Assembly (NCBI RefSeq): GCF_003144095.1 | Contig: NZ_NSKH01000018.1 | Span: 1,284,540 to 1,348,539 of the forward strand | Source of the DNA: Streptomyces sp. ICBB 8177 | GTDB taxonomy: Bacteria; Actinomycetota; Actinomycetes; Streptomycetales; Streptomycetaceae | DNA length: 64,000 nucleotides | Direction: 5' to 3' | Part shown: piece by piece, positions 15,731 through 23,072 of the stretch | Position numbering within the stretch: position 1 is the first letter of the stretch | Layout: each line of letters begins with the position of its first letter | Notes under the pieces: model-generated | Databases searched by the model: none | Told to the model about the DNA's origin: nothing | The model's input: only the letters and a program-made list of their open reading frames with translations | Position numbers and translations under genes: made by a program

Positions 15731-17206
15731 ATGTCACAGGAAGCGACGACGACCGGAGCCGGAGCGCCAACGCCCCCGGAACGGACGGATACCGGCCACG
15801 CGGCCGGACTTCCGGAGAAGACTTCGGCGCAGGCCCGCCAGGAGGCGGCTTCCGGCGAAGGCGGGGCGGCCGACCAGGCCGACGCCCCTGGCAAGGACCC
15901 GGCCCCCCGCGCCGGACACGCCGAAGCCGCAGGCCCCGCCGAGGACCCCTTCGGCCCCGACGCCGCGGGGCGTCCCACTTCGGCCGACGACTCCGCCAGC
16001 TCCGCCGCCGCGCACCGCCCTGCCTCCGCCGAGGACCCCGTCGGCCCCGACGCCGCGGGGCGTCCCACTTCGGCCGACGACTCCGCCAGCTCCGCCGCCG
16101 CGCACCGCCCTGCCTCCGCCGAGGACCCCGCCAGCCTCGACGCCGCGAGGCGTCCCGCTTCCATCGACGCCGGCCCCGCCGCCGCGCACCCCGCTACCCC
16201 CGCCGACGACCCCGCCCACCCCGACCGCCCGCGCTCCGGCAGCAACGACCGCCCGCACCCCGCGGGCGCCCACCCCGCGACCCCCCGGGCCCGCGGCAAG
16301 CGCGTACGCCGCGTGGGTCGCGTGCGCCGCGTGCGGGAGAGTCCGATGGGGTGGCTCTACACCGCCCCGGCGCTCGCGGTCTTCGCCGTCTTCACGGTCG
16401 GCCCCACCGCGTACACCTTCTACATCAGCTTCTTCCACTGGAACACGCTCAACGCGGCGATGTCCCGCTACATCGGCCTGGCCAACTACCGCAGCCTGCT
16501 GGGCCACAGCACGCCGAGCTTCCTGACCGGCGCCTGGCACTCGCTCTACTTCACCGCCGGCACGGTCGTCGGCGGCACCGCCCTGTCGCTGGCGCTCGCA
16601 CTGCTGCTGCAACGCGGCGGGCGGCTGATGAGCGCCTCCCGGGTGGCGATCTTCGCACCCTACGCGACCCCCGTGGTGGCCACCTCGCTCGCCTGGGTCT
16701 GGATCTTCAACCCGCAGTTCGGCCTGGCGGACGCCGTGCTCAAGGCCGTACACCTGCCCCAGCCGCTGTGGCTCCAGTCGGCGTCCTGGGCGATGCCCTC
16801 GGTGATCGTCTACAGCCTGTGGCACGAAGTCGGCTTCACCGTCGTGCTGTTCCTCGGCGGCCTCGCCGTCATCTCGCCCGAACTCGGCGAGGCGGCCCGC
16901 GTCGACGGCGCCGGCGGGTGGCAGGAGTTCTGGCACGTCACCTGGCCCCAACTGCGCCCGGTCACCGCGTTCGTGGTGATCATCACGAGCATCACGTCGT
17001 TGCAGGCGTTCACCCAGTTCTACGAGATGAGCCAGGGCGGCCCGGTGTACGCCACGACCACCTTGAGTTACCTCGTCTACCAGGAGGCGTTCGTCTTCTT
17101 CGACACCGGGTACGGCGCCGCGCTGGCGCTGGTGCTGTTCGTGCTGATCGCCGGGTTCACGCTGCTGCAACGCCGTACCACCAGCCGCATCGCCGCGGCG
17201 GCCTGA
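15731..17206 (+). CDS. ABC importer permease, MalF-like, with long repetitive N-terminal tail
   Basis: A 491-aa CUT1-type sugar permease, first gene of a five-gene operon. The membrane core spans about residues 211-491 and has six predicted helices, with the ATPase-contacting EAA loop at EAARVDGAGGWQEFWHV. The first about 205 residues are an unusual hydrophilic Ala/Pro/Asp-rich cytoplasmic tail with a 30-residue tandem repeat (EDPxGPDAAGRPTSADDSAS and following), ending in a basic patch (RGKRVRRVGRVRRVRE) before the membrane. Ordinary MalF-type permeases of this clade have about 300 residues. ATG 15731 (GGAG 10 nt upstream) is preferred to GTG 15716; a start just before the basic patch cannot be excluded. 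No ATPase gene is present, so it probably uses a shared MsiK-type ATPase. Confidence 0.88.
   Translation: MSQEATTTGAGAPTPPERTDTGHAAGLPEKTSAQARQEAASGEGGAADQADAPGKDPAPRAGHAEAAGPAEDPFGPDAAGRPTSADDSASSAAAHRPASAEDPVGPDAAGRPTSADDSASSAAAHRPASAEDPASLDAARRPASIDAGPAAAHPATPADDPAHPDRPRSGSNDRPHPAGAHPATPRARGKRVRRVGRVRRVRESPMGWLYTAPALAVFAVFTVGPTAYTFYISFFHWNTLNAAMSRYIGLANYRSLLGHSTPSFLTGAWHSLYFTAGTVVGGTALSLALALLLQRGGRLMSASRVAIFAPYATPVVATSLAWVWIFNPQFGLADAVLKAVHLPQPLWLQSASWAMPSVIVYSLWHEVGFTVVLFLGGLAVISPELGEAARVDGAGGWQEFWHVTWPQLRPVTAFVVIITSITSLQAFTQFYEMSQGGPVYATTTLSYLVYQEAFVFFDTGYGAALALVLFVLIAGFTLLQRRTTSRIAAAA
15941..16170 (+). repeat. 90-bp in-frame tandem repeat in the permease tail
   Basis: Units start at 15941, 16031 and 16121 (period exactly 90 bp = 30 codons). 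The first two are almost identical, the third is partial and diverged. The near identity at DNA level indicates recent duplication and possible length variation between strains. Confidence 0.9.
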
Positions 17207-17327
17207 CCGCGCGGGCGGCCCCCCGTGCCGCCCCCCTGCCGCCCGCGCACCCTCGATGCCCGTACGGCGCCCACCCTTCGCGCCGTACGCCCGTCCCTCC
17301 GTACGCCCCCGTGAGAAAGGCCCACCC

Positions 17328-18641
17328 ATGCGCTCCCACGCCTCACGTCGTCGCCGTACCACCACCACGTTGCTCGCCGCGGGGACCGCGCTGGCCGCCA
17401 CGTTCACCGTGGCCGGCTGCGGTTCCTCCGGCCAGGGCGGCACCTCCGCCGACGGGACGACGACCATCACGTTCATGGAGACGATGGCCGCGAGTACCCA
17501 GAAGACCACCCTGGAGCAGCTCACCAGTGCCTTCGAGAAGGCCAACCCCAAGATCAGGGTGAAGCTGGAGGTCGAGCCGGACTACGCGACGCTCTACGCG
17601 AAGGAGACCGCCGCCGTCTCCGCCGGGAACGCGCCGACCATCGGGCAGGTCTACCCCGACTGGGCCGCCACGTTCGCCAAGAGCCAGGTCATCCTGCCGG
17701 TCAGCTCCTTCGCGGGTACCTCCACCCCGGCCCAGCTGTCCGGCTTCTACGCGGGCGTGAAGAACGAGCTGTACCTGCCGGACGGCAAGCTGTGGCTGTG
17801 GCCGTTCAACAAGAGCGTCGAGGTGATGTTCGACAACCCGGCGCTGCTGAAGGCCAAGGGGGTGTCGTACCCGGCGACGTGGGACGAGTTCGCCACCGCC
17901 GCGCGGAAGGTCTCCGGCGGGGGCGTCACCGCGATATCCGTCGACCCGGGCACCGCGGCAGGACCCGGCGCCGGCACCACGTGGCTGGAGACGCTCGACT
18001 ACGCGTACGGCGGCGCGCCGTTCGCCAAGGACGGCTCGCCGCAGTTCACCGCCCCGACCATGGTCAAGGCGCTCGGCTACCTCGCGGGCCTGAAGAAGTC
18101 CGGCGCGCTGGCGCTGGGCACCAACTACCCGGGTGAGACCGCGCTCGCGGCGAAGAAGGGCGCGTTCGACGTGTCCACCAGCGCGGGCTACTACTACGAG
18201 GGGCAGGCGGTCGGCGGCAAGTTCACCCTCGGCACCCAGGACCTGCCGGCCGGCCCCGCTGGCAAGGCCAACATCCTCACCGGCACCGACCTGACGATGT
18301 TCGCGAGCGCGTCCAAGGCGCAGCAGGACGCGGCGTGGAAGTACATGCAGTACCTCACCGAGCCCGCCCAGCAGGCGACGTGGGCCGCGGGCACCGGCTA
18401 CCTGCCCGTCACCGCGAAGGCCCTGCCGGACATGTCCGCGTACGTGGCCAGGAACCCGTGGGTGACCGGCGCGGTGGGCGCGCTGCAGTACGCCAAGTCC
18501 GAGCCGCCGTACGGCTGGATCGAGAAGTCGGAGGGCGCGCTGGCCGTCGCCGTCCAGGACGTGGTGGACAAGGGCGCCGACCCGGCGAGCGCGCTGGCCG
18601 ACGCGCAGCGCACCGCGCAGGCCGCGAAGGCGGCGGGATGA
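17328..18641 (+). CDS. Sugar-type ABC transporter substrate-binding lipoprotein
   Basis: A 437-aa lipoprotein anchored on the outside of the membrane that captures the ligand for the two permeases. The signal peptide has an Arg-rich start (MRSHASRRRRTT), a hydrophobic core and lipobox VAGC with the acylated Cys at about residue 29. The mature part is a family-1-type periplasmic binding fold (TTITFMETMAASTQKTTLEQ, later FDVSTSAGYYYEGQ). ATG 17328 has AGAAAGG 7 nt upstream. The gene lies between the two permease genes, 121 bp after the first and overlapping the second by 4 bp. The ligand cannot be told from the sequence. Confidence 0.93.
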   Translation: MRSHASRRRRTTTTLLAAGTALAATFTVAGCGSSGQGGTSADGTTTITFMETMAASTQKTTLEQLTSAFEKANPKIRVKLEVEPDYATLYAKETAAVSAGNAPTIGQVYPDWAATFAKSQVILPVSSFAGTSTPAQLSGFYAGVKNELYLPDGKLWLWPFNKSVEVMFDNPALLKAKGVSYPATWDEFATAARKVSGGGVTAISVDPGTAAGPGAGTTWLETLDYAYGGAPFAKDGSPQFTAPTMVKALGYLAGLKKSGALALGTNYPGETALAAKKGAFDVSTSAGYYYEGQAVGGKFTLGTQDLPAGPAGKANILTGTDLTMFASASKAQQDAAWKYMQYLTEPAQQATWAAGTGYLPVTAKALPDMSAYVARNPWVTGAVGALQYAKSEPPYGWIEKSEGALAVAVQDVVDKGADPASALADAQRTAQAAKAAG

Positions 18642-19591
18642 CGGCCCCGGCCGACGGCCGGTCCGGCGGCGCCGCGTCCACCGCGCGCGCCGCCGGGCGC
18701 CCCGGCCCGAACGCGGCCCGCGTCGTCCGCGCCGCCACCCGCGCCTCTCGCCTGCCCGTGCGCCCCGGTGACCGCCGAGGCCGTCGGGTCCTGCGGAACG
18801 CGCTCGTGGTGGTCGTCTCGCTGGTCTTCCTGCTGCCGTTCTACTACGTGGCCGTCGCCTCGCTGAACCGGGCCGGCGACAACGGCTCGCTCGCCGCGAT
18901 CCTGCTCCCGCACTGGCACTTCGACAACTACCGCAGGGCCTGGGACGCGGCGCCGTGGGTGCGGCTGTTCCTCAACACGCTGCTGATCGCGAGCGCCACC
19001 GCGGCGCTGGCGCTCGCCACCTCGCTGCTGGCCGGCTTCGCCTTCGGGCTGATGCGGTTCCGGGGCAGGAACGTGCTGTTCGGACTGGTCATGGCGGTGC
19101 TGATGATCCCCGGTACGGTACTGATCATCCCCGACTACCTGATCGCCAAGGACATCCACTGGCTGGACACCTACTGGATCCAGATCGTCCCGTGGGGCGC
19201 GAGCGTCTTCGGGATCTTCCTGGTCCGGCAGTTCTTCGCCGGGCTGCCCGAGGAGATCTTCGACGCCGCCGAGCTGGACGGCGCCTCGCGACTGCGGATG
19301 TTCTGGTCGATCGGGGTGCCGCTGGTCCGCCCGGCGGTCGTGATCATCCTCATCAACGTCTTCCTCGCCACCTGGAACTCCTTCCTGTGGCCGTTCCTGA
19401 TGACCAGCAGTCCCGGTGTGCAGCCGGTGGAGGTCGGCCTCGCGGCGTTCGCCGGGACCGACGGCACCGACTACACCGGTCTGTCGGCGGCCGTGGTCTT
19501 CACCACGGTGCCGGTGCTGGCCTTCTTCCTCGTCCTGCAGCGCCAGTTCATCACCGGCGCCATGTCCACCGCCGGAGGCGTCCGTGGCTGA
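18638..19591 (+). CDS. ABC importer permease, MalG-like
   Basis: A 317-aa CUT1-type permease that pairs with the upstream MalF-like protein. After about 45 basic and Ala-rich cytoplasmic residues come six membrane helices (LVVVVSLVFLLPFYYVAVAS first) and the EAA loop EEIFDAAELDGASRLRMFW. It starts within the stop of the binding-protein gene (ATGA) and ends overlapping the HAD gene by 8 bp, so the operon is translationally coupled throughout. Confidence 0.92.
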   Translation: MTAPADGRSGGAASTARAAGRPGPNAARVVRAATRASRLPVRPGDRRGRRVLRNALVVVVSLVFLLPFYYVAVASLNRAGDNGSLAAILLPHWHFDNYRRAWDAAPWVRLFLNTLLIASATAALALATSLLAGFAFGLMRFRGRNVLFGLVMAVLMIPGTVLIIPDYLIAKDIHWLDTYWIQIVPWGASVFGIFLVRQFFAGLPEEIFDAAELDGASRLRMFWSIGVPLVRPAVVIILINVFLATWNSFLWPFLMTSSPGVQPVEVGLAAFAGTDGTDYTGLSAAVVFTTVPVLAFFLVLQRQFITGAMSTAGGVRG

Positions 19592-20486
19592 ACCCCGCCC
19601 AGAACCCGCGTCACGCGTCCTGGTGACCGACTTCGACGGCACCCTCTACCGCGGCGACGCGCCGATCCGCTGCTACGCGTCCCACGCCGCCCGCGCCCTG
19701 CCGCCGACCTCCCGCGCCGCCATGCTCGACGCGGTCGACCGCTACCTGGAGCTGGGTGCGCCGACCGCCGCGCTGCGCTCGTCGAACCCCGCCGAGGCGG
19801 ACGTACTGCGCCGCGCCATCGACGGCTGGGACGTCGTCGCCCAACTCGGGCTGCACGTCAACGCGTTGACGCCGGACACGCTGAACGACGCGTTCGACGC
19901 CACCCGAGCCCACATGGCGACGGACGCGTGCGAGCTGGAAGTGCCCAGCGGCTACCGCGACCTGCTGACCGAGCTGCGCGGTGCGGGGGTGCGGGTGGTG
20001 CTGGCGACCAACAGCCCGGCCGCGGGCCTGGACACGCTGCTCGACCGGCTCGAACTGCGCCCGTTGCTGAGCATGGTCGTCTCCTCCACCGCCAAACCGG
20101 AGGGCCTGCGCAGGCTGCTGCGGGCCGAGCTGGGTCCCGGCGTCGACGGCGGCCCCGCGTCCGGCGCGGTCGGCGCGAACCACCCCACCCGGGAGGCCGG
20201 GGCGCTCTTCGCCGTCGGCGACCACTGGACCAACGACATCGAGCCCGCCGTCGAACTCGGCGTCCCCACCGGCTACATCGACCGCTTCGGCCGCGCGGAC
20301 GGCCCGGCCACCGCGATCGCGCCCGACATCGAGGGCCTGCTGCCCGCACTGCGCGCCTGGGCGGGCCTGGACGCCACGTCCGCGCGGCAGCAGGACACGC
20401 TGCCGCAGGGCACGGCGCCGCAGGGCACGGCGCCGCAGGACACCGCGCCGCGGAACACCACGAAGGAGCTGACCCCATGGTCCTGA
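19584..20486 (+). CDS. HAD-superfamily phosphatase
   Basis: A 300-aa soluble HAD hydrolase. Motif I is VLVTDFDGTLYRG (nucleophile Asp16, Asp18), motif II ATNSPAAG, motif III Lys in STAKPEG, motif IV GDHWTNDIEPA; a helical C1 cap lies between motifs I and II. These suit a small-molecule phosphatase. GTG 19584 lies inside the permease gene with GGAGG 6 nt upstream. The last 25 residues are a low-complexity tail made of QGTAP repeats. Its tight coupling to the importer and to the beta-CASP hydrolase suggests dephosphorylation of the imported compound or of a breakdown product; this is inference. Confidence 0.87.
   Translation: MAEPRPEPASRVLVTDFDGTLYRGDAPIRCYASHAARALPPTSRAAMLDAVDRYLELGAPTAALRSSNPAEADVLRRAIDGWDVVAQLGLHVNALTPDTLNDAFDATRAHMATDACELEVPSGYRDLLTELRGAGVRVVLATNSPAAGLDTLLDRLELRPLLSMVVSSTAKPEGLRRLLRAELGPGVDGGPASGAVGANHPTREAGALFAVGDHWTNDIEPAVELGVPTGYIDRFGRADGPATAIAPDIEGLLPALRAWAGLDATSARQQDTLPQGTAPQGTAPQDTAPRNTTKELTPWS
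20402..20452 (+). repeat. 15-bp tandem repeat at the 3' end of the HAD gene
   Basis: Three units of gccgcagggcacggc-type sequence (20402, 20417, 20432) and a partial fourth encode repeats of the pentapeptide QGTAP. It is in frame, so copy-number change would only vary the tail length. Confidence 0.8.
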
Positions 20487-21727
20487 TCGAGTTCTGGGGC
20501 GGACTCGGCGTCATCGGCGGAAGCAAGATCACCATCCGCGACGGCGGCCACCGGGTGATGCTCGACATCGGCATGGACATCCCGTCCGGCGCCGACCTGT
20601 TCCGGCTGCCCGTGCGGCCGCGCCCGGCACGGGAGTTGGCAGACCGGCTGCGGGTGGGGGCGGCGCCGCGCGTGCCGGGGCTGTTCGACCCCGCCGTGCT
20701 GGCGGAGGGCGACCCGCTGGCCGCGCCCGCCGAACCCACCTCCGTCTTCGTCAGCCACCCGCACATCGACCACGTCGGCCTCGCGGGCTGGGTGCGGCCC
20801 GAGGTCCCGGTGTACGCGCACACCGACGCCGTGGACGTGCTGCGCGCGCTGGACGCATCAGGCCAGGGGCTGCCCGGCGGCGACCCCGAGTGGCGGCGGC
20901 TGGCGTCGGGGGAGCAGGTCGCCGTGGGGCCGATGCGGGTGGAGTGCGTGCCCGTCGACCACGACGTGCCCGGCGCGTCCGGCTATCTGGTGCACACCAG
21001 CGGCGGCACGCTCGCGTTCACCGGCGACATCCGCTTCCACGGGCGGCACCCGGAGCGTTCCTGGGCGTTCGCCGACCGCGCCGCGGCGTGCGACGTGCTG
21101 GTGACCGAGGGGACCACGCTGGGCTGGGACATGTCCGGGGCGGTACGGACCGAGGACGACGTGGCACGCGACTTCGCCACGGCCCTGGCCGTAACGCCCG
21201 GGCTGGTCCTGCTGTCGCTCTACCCGCGCGACGTCGAACGGGTCCGCGAGTTCCTGGCGCTGGCGAAGGACGCGGGGCGCACGGTGCTGTGGCCCGCCCG
21301 AGTCGCCGCGTTCCTGCGGGAGTTGGGGGTGCCGGACGTGGCCGAGGGGCTGCCGCGGGGCGACCCCGGCGGTCACGTGGTCGTGCCCGACCCGGACGAC
21401 CTGCCCGCGCTGCTCGACCTGCCGGTCGGCCCCGGCCACCCGGACAGCGTCTTCGTGCACGCCAACGGCGAACCGCTGGGCCCCTTCGAGCCGCGCTGGG
21501 CGCCGTTCACCGACTGGCTCGCGGCGCTGTCGGTCCCGTTGCGGCAGATCGGCTCCTCGGGCCACGCCACCCAGGACGACCTGCACGTCCTGCTGGAACG
21601 CACCCGCCCGCGCGTGCTGTTCCCCATCCACACCACGGCCCCCACCCGCCTGCACCCGCCGACCGGGACGACGCGGGTGATCGCGCGGTACGGGGTGGGT
21701 TACGACATGGAGGGGCGGGAGGTCTGA
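20477..21727 (+). CDS. RNase J-like beta-CASP metallo-beta-lactamase-fold hydrolase
   Basis: A 416-aa protein. It starts like RNase J (FWGGLGVIGGSKITI), then has motif 2 HPHIDH (94-99), motif 3 His162 in VDHDVPG, motif 4 Asp184 in TGDIRFHG, and beta-CASP motifs A (Glu211 in VTEGTT), B (His363 in SSGHATQDD) and C (His385 in FPIHTT). All metal ligands are therefore present. Known relatives with this layout are nucleases (RNase J, CPSF-73), but at 416 aa it lacks the RNase J C-terminal domain and is much diverged, so the substrate may be another phosphodiester. ATG 20477 overlaps the HAD gene by 10 bp. The pairing with a sugar-type importer and a phosphatase is unusual. Confidence 0.85.
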   Translation: MVLIEFWGGLGVIGGSKITIRDGGHRVMLDIGMDIPSGADLFRLPVRPRPARELADRLRVGAAPRVPGLFDPAVLAEGDPLAAPAEPTSVFVSHPHIDHVGLAGWVRPEVPVYAHTDAVDVLRALDASGQGLPGGDPEWRRLASGEQVAVGPMRVECVPVDHDVPGASGYLVHTSGGTLAFTGDIRFHGRHPERSWAFADRAAACDVLVTEGTTLGWDMSGAVRTEDDVARDFATALAVTPGLVLLSLYPRDVERVREFLALAKDAGRTVLWPARVAAFLRELGVPDVAEGLPRGDPGGHVVVPDPDDLPALLDLPVGPGHPDSVFVHANGEPLGPFEPRWAPFTDWLAALSVPLRQIGSSGHATQDDLHVLLERTRPRVLFPIHTTAPTRLHPPTGTTRVIARYGVGYDMEGREV

Positions 21728-21907
21728 GGCGGACGAGGGAGCCGAAGCCCGGCGGGGAGCCGCGGCCCGCAGCACCAGCTGGAAGCCGCCTTCCGCGAAA
21801 CGGTCGCGGCGCGCGGGGCGACCCTGGCGAGCCCGCTCCCAGCCGCCGCCCAGCGCCAACTCATCCCGGTCCTGGACGCGTTGCTGCCGATTCTTCAGGA
21901 CGCCTGA
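21728..21907 (+). pseudogene. Possible 3' remnant of an unidentified gene
   Basis: Immediately after the beta-CASP stop the same frame stays open for 59 codons and reads like protein in its second half: QHQLEAAFRETVAARGATLA, then AAQRQLIPVLDALLPILQDA and a stop. There is no start codon or ribosome binding site. The helical end resembles that of small regulators such as MarR-type proteins, but this is weak. It overlaps the antitoxin gene on the other strand. Confidence 0.25.
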
Positions 21908-22181
21908 CCGAGTCGTCGCCGGTCCGGCGTTCCTCGGTCGTCAGCTTCCGCACGGTGCCACCGTCCTCCAACTCCTCGATGGACGCGAGCAGTCGGCGTG
22001 TGTTCGCGGGACTCCGCAGGAGGTAGGCCGTCTCCTTGAGGGACTCGGAGTCGGCCAGCGAGACGAAGACGACGGGATCGTGCCCGTCCCTGGTGATGAC
22101 GACCTCTTCGCGGTCGTCACTGACTGAGGCGAGCAGCTCGGCGTACCGTGCACGGGACTCGGAGTAGCTCATCACCTTCAT
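21861..22181 (-). CDS. YefM/Phd-type antitoxin without a visible toxin gene
   Basis: A 106-aa protein. The N-terminal Phd/YefM fold is clear: MKVMSYSESRARYAELLASV, then EEVVITRDGHDPVVFVSLAD and ESLKETAYLLRSPANTRRLL. In this family the N-terminal half binds the promoter and the C-terminal half wraps the YoeB-type RNase toxin. The usual protein has about 85-90 residues and its gene overlaps yoeB; here the C-terminus carries some 20 extra polar residues and no toxin frame follows, only the end of the ABC importer operon. It may be an orphan after toxin loss, or act in trans. Confidence 0.8.
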   Translation of the reverse strand: MKVMSYSESRARYAELLASVSDDREEVVITRDGHDPVVFVSLADSESLKETAYLLRSPANTRRLLASIEELEDGGTVRKLTTEERRTGDDSVRRPEESAATRPGPG

Positions 22182-22434
22182 GGTCCGGCCTTCCTCTCTT
22201 GCAGAGGAACTGTACGCATGGGCCGACTGAGCCTGTGAGCGCTGCCGCCCTCGGCGAAAACCATTGGCGCGGCGCCGTCGTGCGCCCGTACCCTGCCGCC
22301 GCCGAGCCGCGTCGTCCAGTCGCAGGCATGCCGTTGTACACCGTATGAGACGCGAGAGCTGATTCGTCGCGTGTCGCTCCTGTGCGCCGCGCTGCTTCCT
22401 GTTGCGGACTTCTCACTGAAATCGGTGTACTTCT

Positions 22435-22975
22435 GTGCTCAACACCTGGGTGGCCATGTCCACCTGCCTCCCGCTCCTCTCGCGCCGTTGCCACACGTGC
22501 GCGTCCGAGCGCTTCCGGGCAAGCGGAAAGTTCCGCGTCAACGCCCACCACAAGCTCCTCGACGCGTGGCTGCTCGTGCTCTGCACCGGCTGTGCGGGGA
22601 AACGGTGAAACTCACGGTCCTGGAGCGGGTGCGCTGCGTACGACCGGAACTGCTGGAGCGGCTGCATGCCAACGACCTCGGCCTGGCAAATTGCTGCAAG
22701 ACCCGGTCGTGCTGCGCCGCAACCGCGCCGCCCTCGACTGGGACGGCGCCTGGCGTCTGGACACCGGGGGAACGGATCACCTGGACCGCGAGGTGCTCGA
22801 CGTAACGGTCCGCTTCGCGGCGCGGATACCCGTCCGGCCGGTACGGCTCGTGGCGGAAGGCTGCGGTCTTTCACGGGCCGAGGCCGAGAGGCTGATCACC
22901 GAGGGCGGACTCGTCTCGGCGGTACGGCTGACCGGAAGGCTCTCCGGCGACTTCACCTTCACGCTCAAGTGCTGA
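22435..22975 (+). pseudogene. DUF1062-type gene broken by two frameshifts
   Basis: Three frames together spell one DUF1062-like protein of about 180 aa. From GTG 22435 the first frame reads VLNTWVAMSTCLPLLSRRCH and the zinc-knuckle-like CHTC and CTGC pairs, then hits a stop at 22606-22608. The homologous reading continues in another frame from about 22597 (GETVKLTVLERVRCVRPELL) and again in a third from about 22691 (LLQDPVVLRRNRAALDWDGA to FTFTLKC). Both shifts look like +2 or -1 changes, at about 22594 (a duplicated tg) and 22688. Either the gene is decayed or the assembly has two errors here. The family role is unknown. Confidence 0.75.
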
Positions 22976-22980
22976 GACGG

Positions 22981-23022
22981 CCGTGGGCCGTGGCCTCCCT
23001 GTAGGAGGAGCACGGCCCACGG
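22981..23022. terminator. Bidirectional terminator between the DUF1062 pseudogene and glnA
   Basis: Perfect 12-bp arms ccgtgggccgtg / cacggcccacgg; the 18-nt loop contains a further CCTCC/GGAGG stem. It lies between convergent genes, 50 bp after the glnA stop. Confidence 0.8.
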
Positions 23023-23072
23023 CTCATGAGGGCGGGGGGAGAGCGGATGTCCGCTCCGTCCCGCAACGCTCT

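Noticed and set aside
15731..21727. A MalK-type ATPase gene for the importer
   Set aside because: No Walker A/ABC signature pair is found in the operon or nearby; a shared ATPase encoded elsewhere is likelier.
22371..22805. A separate 144-aa protein in the DUF1062 region
   Set aside because: Its residues do not resemble any protein; the coherent reading is the frame-hopping DUF1062 one.
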